This document shows, piece after piece, positions 25,524-35,284 of a stretch of 64,000 bases of DNA. The notes under the pieces are model-generated. The model did not search any database. It saw nothing but the letters and a program-made list of their open reading frames with translations, and was not told where the DNA came from. Numbering within the stretch: the first letter of the stretch is position 1; every line of letters begins with the position of its first letter. The DNA comes from an uncultured Methanobrevibacter sp. (GTDB lineage: Archaea > Methanobacteriota > Methanobacteria > Methanobacteriales > Methanobacteriaceae): contig OMVY01000005.1 of assembly GCA_900314635.1 (NCBI GenBank), positions 62,001 through 126,000 of the forward strand. The letters run 5' to 3'. The position numbers and the translations under genes were made by a program.

Positions 25524-26909
25524 TTATTCAGGGTAGTATTTTTCAATAAATTCGTCTTTAACCCTTTTAAGTTCGGTTTTTGGTAATACAGTTAATAATT
25601 TCCAACCTAAATCCAAGGTTTCCTGGATTGTTCTGTCTTCGTCTTTTGCCTGACGGATGAATTGATCTTCGAAATTATCAGCGAATTTCAAGAAACTCTG
25701 GTCTCTTTCTGTAAGTGCTTCTTCACCTACTACAGCTACCAGGTCTCTTAAGTTACGTCCTTCTGCATATGCAGAATAGAGCTGGTCTGATACACCACTG
25801 TGGTCGTCACGAGTCTTGTCATCACCAATACCACCACTCATCAGACGGGAAAGGGAAGGAAGTACGTCTACAGGTGGGTAGATACCTTTACGGTGAATAT
25901 CCCTACTGAGTACGATTTGTCCTTCTGTAATATATCCGGTCAAGTCAGGAATTGGGTGAGTAATATCGTCTTGAGGCATAACGAGGATAGGCATCTGAGT
26001 AATGGATCCTTCTTTGCCTGCAATACGTCCTGCACGTTCGTAAATACCTGCGAGGTCAGTGTACATGTATCCAGGGTAACCTCTTCTACCAGGTACTTCG
26101 TCCCTTGCTGCGGAAACTTCTCTTAAAGCTTCACAGTAGTTGGATAAATCAGTCAAGATAACAAGCACGTGCATGTTTTTCTCGAATGCGAAGTATTCAG
26201 CAGTGGTTAATGCCATTTTAGGAGTTAAGATTCTCTCAATAGCAGGGTCGTCAGCCAGGTTCATGAAAACAGTTACTCTTTCAAGAGCTCCTGTTCTTTC
26301 GAAATCCTTCATGAAGAAGTTAGCTTCTTCGTGAGTAATACCCATAGCAGCGAAAATTACTGCGAAATCATCATCAGTACCTACTACTTTAGCTTGTCTT
26401 GCAATTTGAGCAGCTAAATCGTTGTGAGGCAGACCAGATCCTGAAAAGATAGGAAGTTTCTGTCCTCTTACAAGGGTGTTCATTCCATCAATGGTGGAAA
26501 TACCAGTTTGAATGAATTCTGCTGGGAACTCTCTTGAAGCAGGGTTCATTGGGTTTCCGTTAATATCTAATTCCTTATCAGGAATAATTTCAGGACCGCC
26601 GTCGATAGGTTGACCAGTACCGTTGAAGATACGGCCCATCATGTCATCACTTACACCGATCTTAGCGGTTTCACCAGTGAATCTTGATTTAGTGTTAAGA
26701 GTGTTTAAATCATCAGTACCTTCGAAAACTTGAACAACAGCTAAGTCTTCGTTGACTTCCAATACTTGTCCTTTTCTGTTTTCACCAGTAGGAGTTTCAA
26801 TTTCCACAATCTCGTTGTATCCTACGCCTTCAACACCTTCAACAATCATCAAAGGACCAGAAACTTCAGAAACTGTTGTATATTCTCTTGTTTTAATATC
26901 AGCATTCAT
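25524..26909 (-). CDS. atpB: A1AO ATP synthase subunit B (regulatory, non-catalytic)
   Basis: 461 residues, normal for the family. It has the B-type nucleotide region without a true P-loop ([19 protein letters not shown]), then [19 protein letters not shown] and the conserved [15 protein letters not shown] and [17 protein letters not shown]. It alternates with subunit A in the head. It follows atpA after only 2 bp. Confidence 0.97.
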   Translation of the reverse strand: MNADIKTREYTTVSEVSGPLMIVEGVEGVGYNEIVEIETPTGENRKGQVLEVNEDLAVVQVFEGTDDLNTLNTKSRFTGETAKIGVSDDMMGRIFNGTGQPIDGGPEIIPDKELDINGNPMNPASREFPAEFIQTGISTIDGMNTLVRGQKLPIFSGSGLPHNDLAAQIARQAKVVGTDDDFAVIFAAMGITHEEANFFMKDFERTGALERVTVFMNLADDPAIERILTPKMALTTAEYFAFEKNMHVLVILTDLSNYCEALREVSAARDEVPGRRGYPGYMYTDLAGIYERAGRIAGKEGSITQMPILVMPQDDITHPIPDLTGYITEGQIVLSRDIHRKGIYPPVDVLPSLSRLMSGGIGDDKTRDDHSGVSDQLYSAYAEGRNLRDLVAVVGEEALTERDQSFLKFADNFEDQFIRQAKDEDRTIQETLDLGWKLLTVLPKTELKRVKDEFIEKYYPE

Positions 26910-26911
26910 TT

Positions 26912-28666
26912 TTATACCTCACTACATTGTGTTACAACTTGTTCTTGCATTTCCTTGTTTTTAGCTTCGAATTCTTCTTCAGGAATGTATTTCATTCTTG
27001 CGATTTCCTCTTTAACAGGTAAAGCCGCAATATCCTTTACATCCGCACCACGTGCTACAGCTGCTGAAGCATTTTCGTGGAATGTGAGGATGGTTTTAAG
27101 CATTCCTGCCTGTTTGGTTGGAGAACAGTAGGTATCGACTTCGTCGTATGCATTCTGCTGGAGGAAATCCTCTCTTAACATACGGGTGGTTTCCAGAATG
27201 ACTTGTTGTGAGTCAGGAAGTGCATCAGGACCTACTAATTGCACAATCTCTTCAAGCTCGGATTCCTGTTGGAGTAAAACCATAGCTTGGTCTCTGTTAG
27301 CTCTCCATTCATCGGAAGCGTTTTCCTGCCACCAGGAGGTAATGTTGTCAACATATAATGAATAACTTTGCAGCCAGTCGATTGAAGGGAAGTGACGTTT
27401 ATCTGCAAGAGATGCATCCAATGCCCAAAATACTTTACAAATACGTAAGGTGTTCTGGGTAACAGGTTCGGACATGTCCCCACCAGGAGGTGATACAGCA
27501 CCTACTACAGTAACAGAAGCCTGTTTAGGATCCTGACCGAGGGTGGTTACTCTTCCTGCTCTTTCGTAGAACTGAGCAAGTCTGGATGCGAGGTAAGCAG
27601 GGTAACCTTCTTCACCAGGCATCTCTTCGAGCCTACCGGAAATTTCTCTCATAGCTTCCGCCCATCTTGAGGTGGAGTCTGCCATGAGCGCTACATCGTA
27701 ACCTTGGTCACGGAAGTATTCTGCAATTGTAATACCGGTGTATACACATGCTTCACGAGCTGCTACCGGCATGTTGGATGTGTTTGCAATAAGAACAGTT
27801 CTGTCCATGATAGGGTTTCCTGTTCTAGGGTCTTCGAGGAATGGGAACTCTGTAAGTACCTCAGTCATCTCGTTTCCACGTTCTCCGCATCCGATATATA
27901 CCACAATATCTGCGTCTGCCCATTTAGCTAATTGCTGCTGGGTAACAGTCTTACCTGAACCGAAAGGACCAGGAATAGCTGCTGCTCCTCCTTTAGCTAA
28001 ACAGAAGAAAGTATCCTGTGCTCTTTGACCGGTAATAAGTGGAATGTCAGGGTCAAGCTTTTCAGCATATGGACGTCCTTTACGGACAGGCCATTTCTGA
28101 AGCATAGCTACTTCCTTGTCGCCGTCATCGGTTTCGATAACTGCAATGGTTTCCTCTACAGTAAACTGGTCCTTGCCTACGATTGATTTGATGTGTCCTT
28201 CAATCATTGGAGGAACCATGATTTTCTGAACTACAGCGGAAGTTTCCTGTACTTGTCCAAGAATGTCTCCACCAGTAACCTTGTCACCGACTTTAGCTAT
28301 TGGTTCAAAAGTCCATTTTTTCTCTTTATCGATAGAAGGTACATCTACACCTCTAGCGATATAGTCTCCAGTTAATTCCTTAATAACTTCAAGAGGTCTT
28401 TGAATTCCGTCGAAAATAGAACCCATTACACCAGGACCGAGTTCTACGGATAAAGGACCTCCAGTTCTTTCAATTTTCTCGCCAGGTTTTAATCCGGCAG
28501 TTTCTTCATAAACTTGAATGGTAGCAGTATCTCCTTCAAGCTCGATGATCTCTCCAATGAGCTTGTCATCACCTACTCTTACCATTTCGTGCATTTGCGC
28601 CCCTCTCATACCATCTGCGACGATAACAGGACCTGCAATTTTAATAATATTTCCTTCTTCCATCAT
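26912..28666 (-). CDS. atpA: A1AO ATP synthase subunit A (catalytic)
   Basis: 584 residues. The catalytic P-loop GPFGSGKT is at about 233-240, followed by [15 protein letters not shown], the family-specific bulge region before it, and [19 protein letters not shown]. Subunit A binds and synthesises ATP at the A-B interfaces. The start overlaps the stop of atpF (ATGA-type overlap of 4 bp). No intein is present, unlike some archaeal atpA genes. Confidence 0.97.
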   Translation of the reverse strand: MMEEGNIIKIAGPVIVADGMRGAQMHEMVRVGDDKLIGEIIELEGDTATIQVYEETAGLKPGEKIERTGGPLSVELGPGVMGSIFDGIQRPLEVIKELTGDYIARGVDVPSIDKEKKWTFEPIAKVGDKVTGGDILGQVQETSAVVQKIMVPPMIEGHIKSIVGKDQFTVEETIAVIETDDGDKEVAMLQKWPVRKGRPYAEKLDPDIPLITGQRAQDTFFCLAKGGAAAIPGPFGSGKTVTQQQLAKWADADIVVYIGCGERGNEMTEVLTEFPFLEDPRTGNPIMDRTVLIANTSNMPVAAREACVYTGITIAEYFRDQGYDVALMADSTSRWAEAMREISGRLEEMPGEEGYPAYLASRLAQFYERAGRVTTLGQDPKQASVTVVGAVSPPGGDMSEPVTQNTLRICKVFWALDASLADKRHFPSIDWLQSYSLYVDNITSWWQENASDEWRANRDQAMVLLQQESELEEIVQLVGPDALPDSQQVILETTRMLREDFLQQNAYDEVDTYCSPTKQAGMLKTILTFHENASAAVARGADVKDIAALPVKEEIARMKYIPEEEFEAKNKEMQEQVVTQCSEV

Positions 28667-28980
28667 TTAACCATCTCTACTCCGATAACTCTCTTAATAA
28701 GAGCTGCCATTTGATCATTACCGCCTTCAGATGAACCGGTCTTATCCGGTATCTCAATAACCATAGGTAATACATCAGATCCAAGACGTTTGTTAATATA
28801 GCCTCTTATGTTATCAGCTATCTTTTCAGTAATTATAATAATTGAAATTCCACCATCTAATAACTCATCAAGAGCATTTTCAGCATCTTCATCAGTTTTA
28901 ACAATGTAACCTTTTTTAACTCCAGCGAGTTTGAAACCTGTTACAGTATCGATATCTCCTATTATAGCGACATCACTCAT
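28663..28980 (-). CDS. atpF: A1AO ATP synthase subunit F
   Basis: 105 residues. [20 protein letters not shown] is the typical Rossmann-like start of subunit F, with [11 protein letters not shown] following. It binds the central stalk with subunit D and helps regulate coupling. It overlaps atpC upstream and atpA downstream by 4 bp each. Confidence 0.95.
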   Translation of the reverse strand: MSDVAIIGDIDTVTGFKLAGVKKGYIVKTDEDAENALDELLDGGISIIIITEKIADNIRGYINKRLGSDVLPMVIEIPDKTGSSEGGNDQMAALIKRVIGVEMVK

Positions 28981-30131
28981 ACTAACATCTCCCTAAGTCT
29001 GGATACTGGGAAGTCTGCTTCTCTTTTAGCCCTAGCAATAACTTTCAAGTTTCTGATTTCAACTTCTTTTTGAGACAAGTAACCAATTATAGGACCGATT
29101 CCTATAGGTTTTTTCATGGAAGCTGATTTTGCAGAATCAACTAAAAATTTGTCTAAAGCCTTTTCAAATATTGCCACAGAACCAGTTTCATTATATTCCG
29201 GAAGAAGTTCTGTTAAAACATCTGCGTATTTGGTTCCTTCAAGTGATGAAATAACTCCTGTAACATCTTGAGATTCCATAAGATCCTTGAGTTTCCATTC
29301 TCTTAATTGATAACCGTTGCTAATCATGTAAGGACTGATAGCGTCATAATCAAGACCGTCAGCCTTTGCTCTTAAGATAAGTTTGATATTGGCAACATCA
29401 ACTTGGTTTCCAATATAAGAGTAAAGAATCTGGGTGTTTTCATCAGCTGGAGATTCAGTGGATTTGAGTAATTTCTCCAAGTAGTATTTGTTCAATGCTG
29501 ATTCGAATGGGAGAACCATTCCAGTATTTTCATATTGTGGAATGACTTCCTCGAGAACAGGAGCATATTCTGTTCCATCAAGTCCTGCAACAACATCAGT
29601 TACAGTTTCAGCATCGGATAAACGGGAAATATCCTCATATAAAGAACCTGCAGGAATTAAAAGTTCTTCTGTAGCTTCCTTATCGAGTCCAGCTTCCTTA
29701 GCAATCAACAAGCTTTTAATGTTATCGATATCGGATTGTTTTGCTAATACTTTGAATGAGGATTGAACACTGCTAGGTGCAAGTCTTGCAACCATGTCAT
29801 ATGTCTCACCAAGTTGAACATCCAAAGCCTTCTCAAGAGGATACTCATCCAAATGTTCTGCATAATCTGGAGAACCTCTAAGATAGTTTGTTACATCATC
29901 AACATTGTTAGCATCAACAAGTTCAGAAATTTGCTTTTCATCAAATAATCTTCCTTTTCTTGCTCTTACTCTAGCATTAGGTTGGAGGTATGGATAAATG
30001 TCTAAAATTGGTCTACTTGCAACAATTACAATAATTGCTCCTATAACAACAAATGCTAAAAGTACAATTGCTAAAAACGCCTCGTTGCTGAGGCCTAATG
30101 AACTTATAATTGTAGCAATTTCATCAGCCAT
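28977..30131 (-). CDS. atpC: A1AO ATP synthase subunit C (stalk-ring connector)
   Basis: 384 residues, typical. An N-terminal hydrophobic stretch (VVIGAIIVIVASRPILDIYP) precedes the ARVRARKGRLFDEKQI motif. The all-helical body contains repeated units (DAETVTDVVAGLDGTEYAPV; DVTGVISSLEGTKYADV). It caps the proteolipid ring and carries the central stalk. GGAGAGA lies before the ATG. Confidence 0.94.
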   Translation of the reverse strand: MADEIATIISSLGLSNEAFLAIVLLAFVVIGAIIVIVASRPILDIYPYLQPNARVRARKGRLFDEKQISELVDANNVDDVTNYLRGSPDYAEHLDEYPLEKALDVQLGETYDMVARLAPSSVQSSFKVLAKQSDIDNIKSLLIAKEAGLDKEATEELLIPAGSLYEDISRLSDAETVTDVVAGLDGTEYAPVLEEVIPQYENTGMVLPFESALNKYYLEKLLKSTESPADENTQILYSYIGNQVDVANIKLILRAKADGLDYDAISPYMISNGYQLREWKLKDLMESQDVTGVISSLEGTKYADVLTELLPEYNETGSVAIFEKALDKFLVDSAKSASMKKPIGIGPIIGYLSQKEVEIRNLKVIARAKREADFPVSRLREMLV

Positions 30132-30143
30132 AATTCATCTCTC

Positions 30144-30827
30144 CTAATTAAATAATGTTTTTGCAACTTCTGAACGTAATGATTTTTTAAATCTTAACAT
30201 TCTAGCTTCAATAGTGTTGTTTACTTGAATGTCACCATTTCTAGTTCTTAAAATAGCTCCACCGATGGTTTCAATAGGCTCGCCTATTTCCAAGGTAGTT
30301 TCAATGCCTGTTTCGGATGAGACAGCATCACCTATTTTGTTTAAGTTAGCTGGTTTCTTCCTATCAATTGTAGCTGATTTTATCTTATCAGTGATAGAAT
30401 CTAATTTACCTTTAACTTTGGATATGTCCTCTTCCTTCAATAGAACGATTAAGTCTCCGCCACCAATTTCAGTAGCTGCTTCGGTAATCATTCCAATTAA
30501 AGCGTCGACATATTCCTCATCGTTAGTAGCTGCTTTTTGTGTTAAATCTTCAGTAGCTTTACTGAAAGCTTCTTCGATTACTTCTTCTTTTGCCTCTAAT
30601 TCTGCCCTACGAGCATTCATTTTAGCTTCAGATATAATTTGTTGATATCTCATGTCAGCCTGTTTGGCCGCATTTTCGGAAATGCTTACTTTTTCGGCTG
30701 CTGCGGTTTTTTCACCCTCTGCAAGAATTGCATCGACTTGAACTTGAGCCTCAGCCTTTTTAGCATCCACTACAGCTTGAGCTTCAGACATTATGTTAGA
30801 GACAATATTATCTGCCCCAGAGCTCAT
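30144..30827 (-). CDS. atpE: A1AO ATP synthase subunit E (peripheral stalk)
   Basis: 227 residues. A long N-terminal Ala/Glu/Lys-rich coiled coil (KKAEAQVQVDAILAEGEKTA) is followed by a globular C-terminal domain with NNTIEARMLRFKKSLRSEVA. It pairs with subunit H as the stator. Twelve bp separate it from atpC and eleven from atpK. Confidence 0.95.
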   Translation of the reverse strand: MSSGADNIVSNIMSEAQAVVDAKKAEAQVQVDAILAEGEKTAAAEKVSISENAAKQADMRYQQIISEAKMNARRAELEAKEEVIEEAFSKATEDLTQKAATNDEEYVDALIGMITEAATEIGGGDLIVLLKEEDISKVKGKLDSITDKIKSATIDRKKPANLNKIGDAVSSETGIETTLEIGEPIETIGGAILRTRNGDIQVNNTIEARMLRFKKSLRSEVAKTLFN

Positions 30828-30838
30828 TTATAGACCTC

Positions 30839-31324
30839 CTAAGCTAATATTCCACCGAATACCATAAGTAAGATAGCAATCAAGAATCCGTAAATAGCCT
30901 GAGTTTCTGGTAATGCTGAGAAGATAATACCTCTTGCGAACATGTCGGTATCTTCAACGATAGCACCAACGGAGGATGCTGCAGCGATACCTTGACCCAT
31001 ACCTGAACCTAAACCTGCAAATCCAATGGATGCACCTACACCAATAGCTACAATACCTGCAGTGGTTGAGAGACCTGAGCCTCCACCTAATAATCCTGAA
31101 AATACGAGTAACAGGATAGCAATCAAGAATCCGTAAATAGCCTGAGTTTCTGGTAATGCAGAGAAAATAATACCTCTTGCAAACATATCGTTATCTTCTG
31201 CTACAGCACCGACAGATCCAGCTGCTGCCATACCTTGACCTAAACCGGAACCTAAACCAGCAAAACCAATTGCAACACCAGCACCGATAGCTGCTAAAGC
31301 AGTTCCTAAAGCAATTTCTACCAT
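30839..31324 (-). CDS. atpK: A1AO ATP synthase proteolipid subunit K (two hairpins)
   Basis: 161 residues, four membrane helices, formed by two near-identical halves of about 80 residues. Each half has a glycine-rich helix (GFAGLGSGLGQGMAAAGSVG / GFAGLGSGMGQGIAAASSVG) and an ion-binding helix with ALPETQAIYGFLIAILL. The Glu in each LPETQ is the ion carrier, so each hairpin keeps its site. The TQ and Y next to it resemble the ligand set of sodium-binding rings, so sodium coupling is plausible (inferred; sodium coupling is known for Methanobrevibacter ruminantium). The duplication is also visible in the DNA. Confidence 0.96.
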   Translation of the reverse strand: MVEIALGTALAAIGAGVAIGFAGLGSGLGQGMAAAGSVGAVAEDNDMFARGIIFSALPETQAIYGFLIAILLLVFSGLLGGGSGLSTTAGIVAIGVGASIGFAGLGSGMGQGIAAASSVGAIVEDTDMFARGIIFSALPETQAIYGFLIAILLMVFGGILA

Positions 31325-31442
31325 ATAATATATCTCCTAAATTTTGTAATATTAATTGTAAAGTTAGATATTTAATTTTTTAAATATCCAAAGAATTGAA
31401 CATTCGTCCATAAATCATAAAAATTAAACTGTAAATTTTATT

Positions 31443-33443
31443 TTATTTTTTTGTAAAGAATCTTTTAGCTTTAAAAGGTTCGAATGAATGTTTTCCTCCC
31501 ATATAGAATTGAGAGAAGAACTCTACGTAGTTAAGACGCAATGCATTTACAAATGCACCTAATACTTGGAATGCAAAGTTGAATATGTGTCCGCCGATAA
31601 AGACGATTACTGCAAGCACGACTCCGATAACAGGAATCATGTCGTTACACATATTAGTCAGGATGTTTACAGTCATAGCAATACCGCCTGTAGCCAGACA
31701 AAGAGCTAAAAGACGAGCGTATGATAAAACATCACCCATAAAACCAAATACGTCCATAAGACCATATGCACCATTCGCCCATACAAGCAATCCAAGGGAA
31801 GCAATAATTAAAACAGCACCTAAAGCGATTCCAATCATGCCTACTGCAGGCATCATGAATCCGATTACAAGCAAGATAATACCTGCTTCAAACAGGAACC
31901 AGTTAACAGAGGAACCGAGAGCCTCTTTCTTATTGCCGTATTTGAAATTGTTGAGAGCACCTAAAAGGAAACCGATGTTTACATAGATAAGACCAACAAT
32001 AATAGCGATTACCAGAATTGTTGCCGGTTTTCCAAATGCATTCAATGAGCTTATAACTGTAGGAAGCTCAGGACCCCATCCCAGAATCCTTGTATAGAAG
32101 TCTCCTAAAAGACCGTTTGTTACAAGACCTAGAATAATAGCCCATAAACCAGATGCAAGGACAATAAGTCCGAAGTCGTGCATGGTTTTATTGATTTTGC
32201 CCATTCCTTTGTATAATATGACACCCAGAATAGCTACTAATAATCCATAGAAGGCATCTGTTAAACAGAAACCAAAGAAGAATGGGAAAGTAATAGCTAC
32301 AAATATTGTAGGGTCGATCTCATTATATTTCAAAGGAGAGTACATTTCAACAAGTACTTCATAAGGTTTTGCATATGCATTGTTTTCCTGTAAAACTGGA
32401 ACGTCTTCATCATCATCAGGAGCGTCTTCAGCTTCTATGATAACATTGCCTTCGGTTGCACTTGCAATTAAGGATACTGCTTTCTTTTCATATTTAGCAG
32501 GCACCCATGCTTCCAAGACAGTTGTTTTACTGGTTTCAGCAAATGTGGCAAAAACCTCATTCTTTTCTTTTTCGTTTTCCAATTGTTCTTTTAAAGCAAG
32601 AACTTCATCATCCCATTTCTCAGCCACAACTTTAAGTTCAGCCTTTGCCTGGGAACGTTCACTTTCGATAGTTTGGAGTCTAGATTCAGCAGAGGAAATG
32701 ATCTCATCCGGTTTTCCCTCTAAACCTGCGGTTTCAAACTTCTCGAAATCACCTTTTCTAAGCAAGTTATGAATTTCATCCTTGAATTCATTAGCTACAA
32801 CTGTGATAATGATCTTGTAATCTTTATCTTCGTCTGCAACGAATTCATAAAAGATTTCATCCGTAATCTCACTAGATTTACTTCCAAATTCCGCAGCTGA
32901 TACAGCATCAATCCTGCCGACAATTGTAGAAGTATGTTGTGAATCACTTAACAAGCCCAAATCCATATCTAAATTTTTCAATTTATTGGCTAAAGCCTTG
33001 TTTGATTCAAGAACAGCTTCTTCACTGTCAAGTGCGGCAAGTTTTTCTTCAATACCTTTTGTTTCTCCTTCCACTTGGTCCAAAGTTGATTCGGCATAGG
33101 CTATCAACGCCTCCGTATCAACATCACCAACTTCCTTTGGAACTGGAATTTCGGGACTTATAAAGCCCATCAGAGTATCTTTAAGACCCCTACCCTCAGA
33201 TAGGGCATCTCCAAGTAATTCTGAAATACCAGTAGTTTTCATAAGAAGAGAGGATACCTTTCCAGTATAAGGAGAAGCTTTTGAAGGTGTCAAGAGTTCT
33301 GCCAGTTCAGGATCTTGCTGAATGCTTTCGGAAATATCACTTATCTGGACAATTCCCGCATCGTGCAGTGCTGTGACTGTAGGATTTGCGAATTTATCCA
33401 AAGTAATAATATTGAGTTTACGCATTCTCGCAGTTCTAAACAT
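31443..33443 (-). CDS. atpI: A1AO ATP synthase subunit I (membrane stator, a-like)
   Basis: 666 residues. The N-terminal cytoplasmic half carries coiled coils; the C-terminal half has about eight membrane helices. Conserved elements include FPFFFGFCLTDAFYGLLVA, DVLSYARLLALCLATGGIAM (with the essential Arg facing the ring) and the C-terminal ALRLNYVEFFSQFYMGGKHS. It forms the ion half-channels. It sits between atpH and atpK. Confidence 0.96.
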   Translation of the reverse strand: MFRTARMRKLNIITLDKFANPTVTALHDAGIVQISDISESIQQDPELAELLTPSKASPYTGKVSSLLMKTTGISELLGDALSEGRGLKDTLMGFISPEIPVPKEVGDVDTEALIAYAESTLDQVEGETKGIEEKLAALDSEEAVLESNKALANKLKNLDMDLGLLSDSQHTSTIVGRIDAVSAAEFGSKSSEITDEIFYEFVADEDKDYKIIITVVANEFKDEIHNLLRKGDFEKFETAGLEGKPDEIISSAESRLQTIESERSQAKAELKVVAEKWDDEVLALKEQLENEKEKNEVFATFAETSKTTVLEAWVPAKYEKKAVSLIASATEGNVIIEAEDAPDDDEDVPVLQENNAYAKPYEVLVEMYSPLKYNEIDPTIFVAITFPFFFGFCLTDAFYGLLVAILGVILYKGMGKINKTMHDFGLIVLASGLWAIILGLVTNGLLGDFYTRILGWGPELPTVISSLNAFGKPATILVIAIIVGLIYVNIGFLLGALNNFKYGNKKEALGSSVNWFLFEAGIILLVIGFMMPAVGMIGIALGAVLIIASLGLLVWANGAYGLMDVFGFMGDVLSYARLLALCLATGGIAMTVNILTNMCNDMIPVIGVVLAVIVFIGGHIFNFAFQVLGAFVNALRLNYVEFFSQFYMGGKHSFEPFKAKRFFTKK

Positions 33444-33452
33444 TATCTCACA

Positions 33453-33767
33453 CTATAATATATTTTTGACAATAATTGAAGCAGCCTCATCAATATTCTT
33501 TCTTGCGCTTGATTTAATGACATCAATGTCATTTTCAGCTTTTGAGGATATAGATTTAGCTTCTTCTTTTGCTTTTTCTTCTGCATTAAAAACAGTAGAT
33601 TTAGCCTCTTCGTTAGCTTCATTCCTAGCAGCAGCAATCAATTCATTTGATTGTGCGTTAGCATCATCAATCATTGCTTGAGCATCAATTGCTGATTGCT
33701 CCACCAAGGTTTCAGCATCAGATTCAGCTTTTTTTATTTGGGTAATAGCTTCTGATATCCCTGCCAT
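33453..33767 (-). CDS. atpH: A1AO ATP synthase subunit H (peripheral stalk)
   Basis: 104 residues, almost wholly Ala/Glu/Lys coiled coil (MAGISEAITQIKKAESDAET, then ANEEAKSTVFNAEEKAKEEA). It pairs with subunit E in the right-handed stator coil. First gene of the operon. GGTGAT lies five bases before the ATG. Confidence 0.93.
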   Translation of the reverse strand: MAGISEAITQIKKAESDAETLVEQSAIDAQAMIDDANAQSNELIAAARNEANEEAKSTVFNAEEKAKEEAKSISSKAENDIDVIKSSARKNIDEAASIIVKNIL

Positions 33768-33789
33768 AATAAATCACCATGGTATATAA

Positions 33790-33832
33790 AAATTTATTTT
33801 TGTTAATATATATATTTTATTATATAATTATG
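33790..33832 (-). promoter_or_regulatory. Probable promoter of the ATP synthase operon
   Basis: On the minus strand an AT-only stretch with TTATATAATAAAATATATAT lies 30-65 bp upstream of the atpH start, followed by the ribosome binding site GGTGAT. A TATA box in this stretch would fit a short 5' leader. Exact position cannot be fixed by eye. Confidence 0.4.
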
Positions 33833-34301
33833 GGAATTAGAAATAGTTAAACATGTGAAAAACTAAATGAAAAAAGAAAATGGATAAAAATTAAGCGATT
33901 TTCAAATTTAGAAAAAATTCAAGATTTTTTAAAAACTAGAAAATTTTAAAATGAATGATTTCATTAAAAAAAACAGGGAATTTTAAATAAAAAAAATTAT
34001 AAAAAAATATGAAAAAAAATTAAAAGGAAAGTGATTACCCTATTTCCTAAAATAAGTACATAAGTAAAGGGGGTGATATGTATTTTAATAATATGAAAAG
34101 GGTAGGGTAATCAATTTACTATTAGTCACATCTCATATAAAAACTTTTAGCAAAAATAATTAAACAGAATAAGGAAAAAAAAATCTATAAAAATGAAGAA
34201 TTGATATTACTATCTAAAAAAATTAAAAAATGTATATGGATTGAGAGTGCGAAAAATGATTATCAGATATAATTAAGAATTTAAGAAGGATTATATCCCT
34301 A
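33833..34301. other. 470-bp gap with a long-range inverted repeat
   Basis: GATTACCCTA (34033-34042) and TAGGGTAATC (34103-34112) are perfect inverted arms around a 60-nt loop. The loop contains AAGGGGGTGAT-ATG and a 10-codon frame (MYFNNMKRVG) that ends inside the right arm. It may be a structured RNA, a leader peptide or a terminator. The rest is featureless A-rich DNA. Confidence 0.35.
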
Positions 34302-35078
34302 TTAAGAATTTAAGAAGGCATTATATTCATCGATATCCCAATAACCATCATGGTTTGTGTCAAATCTATCAAAGATATCCGCCAATATTTCAGCATCATC
34401 GCTTGTATATCCTAAATCAACCGCCATTGCAGCATATTCTTCAAGGGACAGCTTGTTGTCACCGTCATTATCGAAAACGATATTATCATAATCATAAGTG
34501 TGATCTGAAGAAGAGTCTGAAGAATATGAGGAATCGTCATCATAGGAGCTGCTTGAATTGTAAGAACTGCCCAAATCATCACTTAGATTAGAACTATAAT
34601 CATCAAAGTAATTGGAATTATAATCTGAATAATCGGATGTATTGGTGTCTGGAGACAAGACGCCCCCTATAAAAGACAGGATTAATAATCCGATACAGCA
34701 GCAAGCAATCCCCGTAGCCCACTGGTGCTCTTTTAATACATTTGGATTTATACGGATTCCTGAAGAAGACCTTCTGGAATTTGAGCGACCATTAAAAGTA
34801 GAGCCCTGTCTATTGGAATTGGAACCGCCATTAAAATTAGAATCAGAAGATCCGAATCCTCCTTTAATAGAATCTGAGACCCTTTCTACCTTTTCAACAT
34901 GATCAACATGCTCATTGGAATCTTCCTTCAGCTTATATCCGCAATTTGGACAATAAACACCTACATTATTATACTTTTCACCGCATTGAGGACAAGTTAT
35001 TACATGAGCGCTGGTTCCGCAATTTGGACAGAAATTAAGGCTGTCATCAAATTCACTGCCGCAATTACTACATTTCAT
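34302..35078 (-). CDS. Zinc-ribbon membrane protein with a C-terminal pair of EF hands
   Basis: 258 residues from the second of two adjacent ATGs (GGGTG then five bases). Residues 1-45 carry two zinc ribbons (CSNC...CPNC, CPQC...CPNC). A Ser/Asn/Gly-rich linker leads to one membrane helix (GIACCCIGLLILSFIGGVL, about 125-143). The outer part is Ser/Asp/Tyr-rich and ends with two calcium-binding EF loops, DNDGDNKLSLEEY and DTNHDGYWDIDEY. The plan suggests a cytoplasmic zinc module linked to an extracellular calcium sensor or dockerin-like element. Similar plan to the gene at 51268 without the EF hands. Confidence 0.82.
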   Translation of the reverse strand: MKCSNCGSEFDDSLNFCPNCGTSAHVITCPQCGEKYNNVGVYCPNCGYKLKEDSNEHVDHVEKVERVSDSIKGGFGSSDSNFNGGSNSNRQGSTFNGRSNSRRSSSGIRINPNVLKEHQWATGIACCCIGLLILSFIGGVLSPDTNTSDYSDYNSNYFDDYSSNLSDDLGSSYNSSSSYDDDSSYSSDSSSDHTYDYDNIVFDNDGDNKLSLEEYAAMAVDLGYTSDDAEILADIFDRFDTNHDGYWDIDEYNAFLNS

Positions 35079-35284
35079 CATATCACCCTTAGGAATAGTT
35101 AAAATTAGTATATTGAATCTGGTTAATAAAAATAGCTGTTTTGTATTTGAAAAAATAAAAAAATAGAAGCTAGAAACAGTACAAAAATAAAAAAAATAAA
35201 ATTTAAAAATAGTGAAAATAATGAAAAAATAAAAAATAGACTAATTTAAAAAAAATCATAATATTACATATAATTGATAATGGA

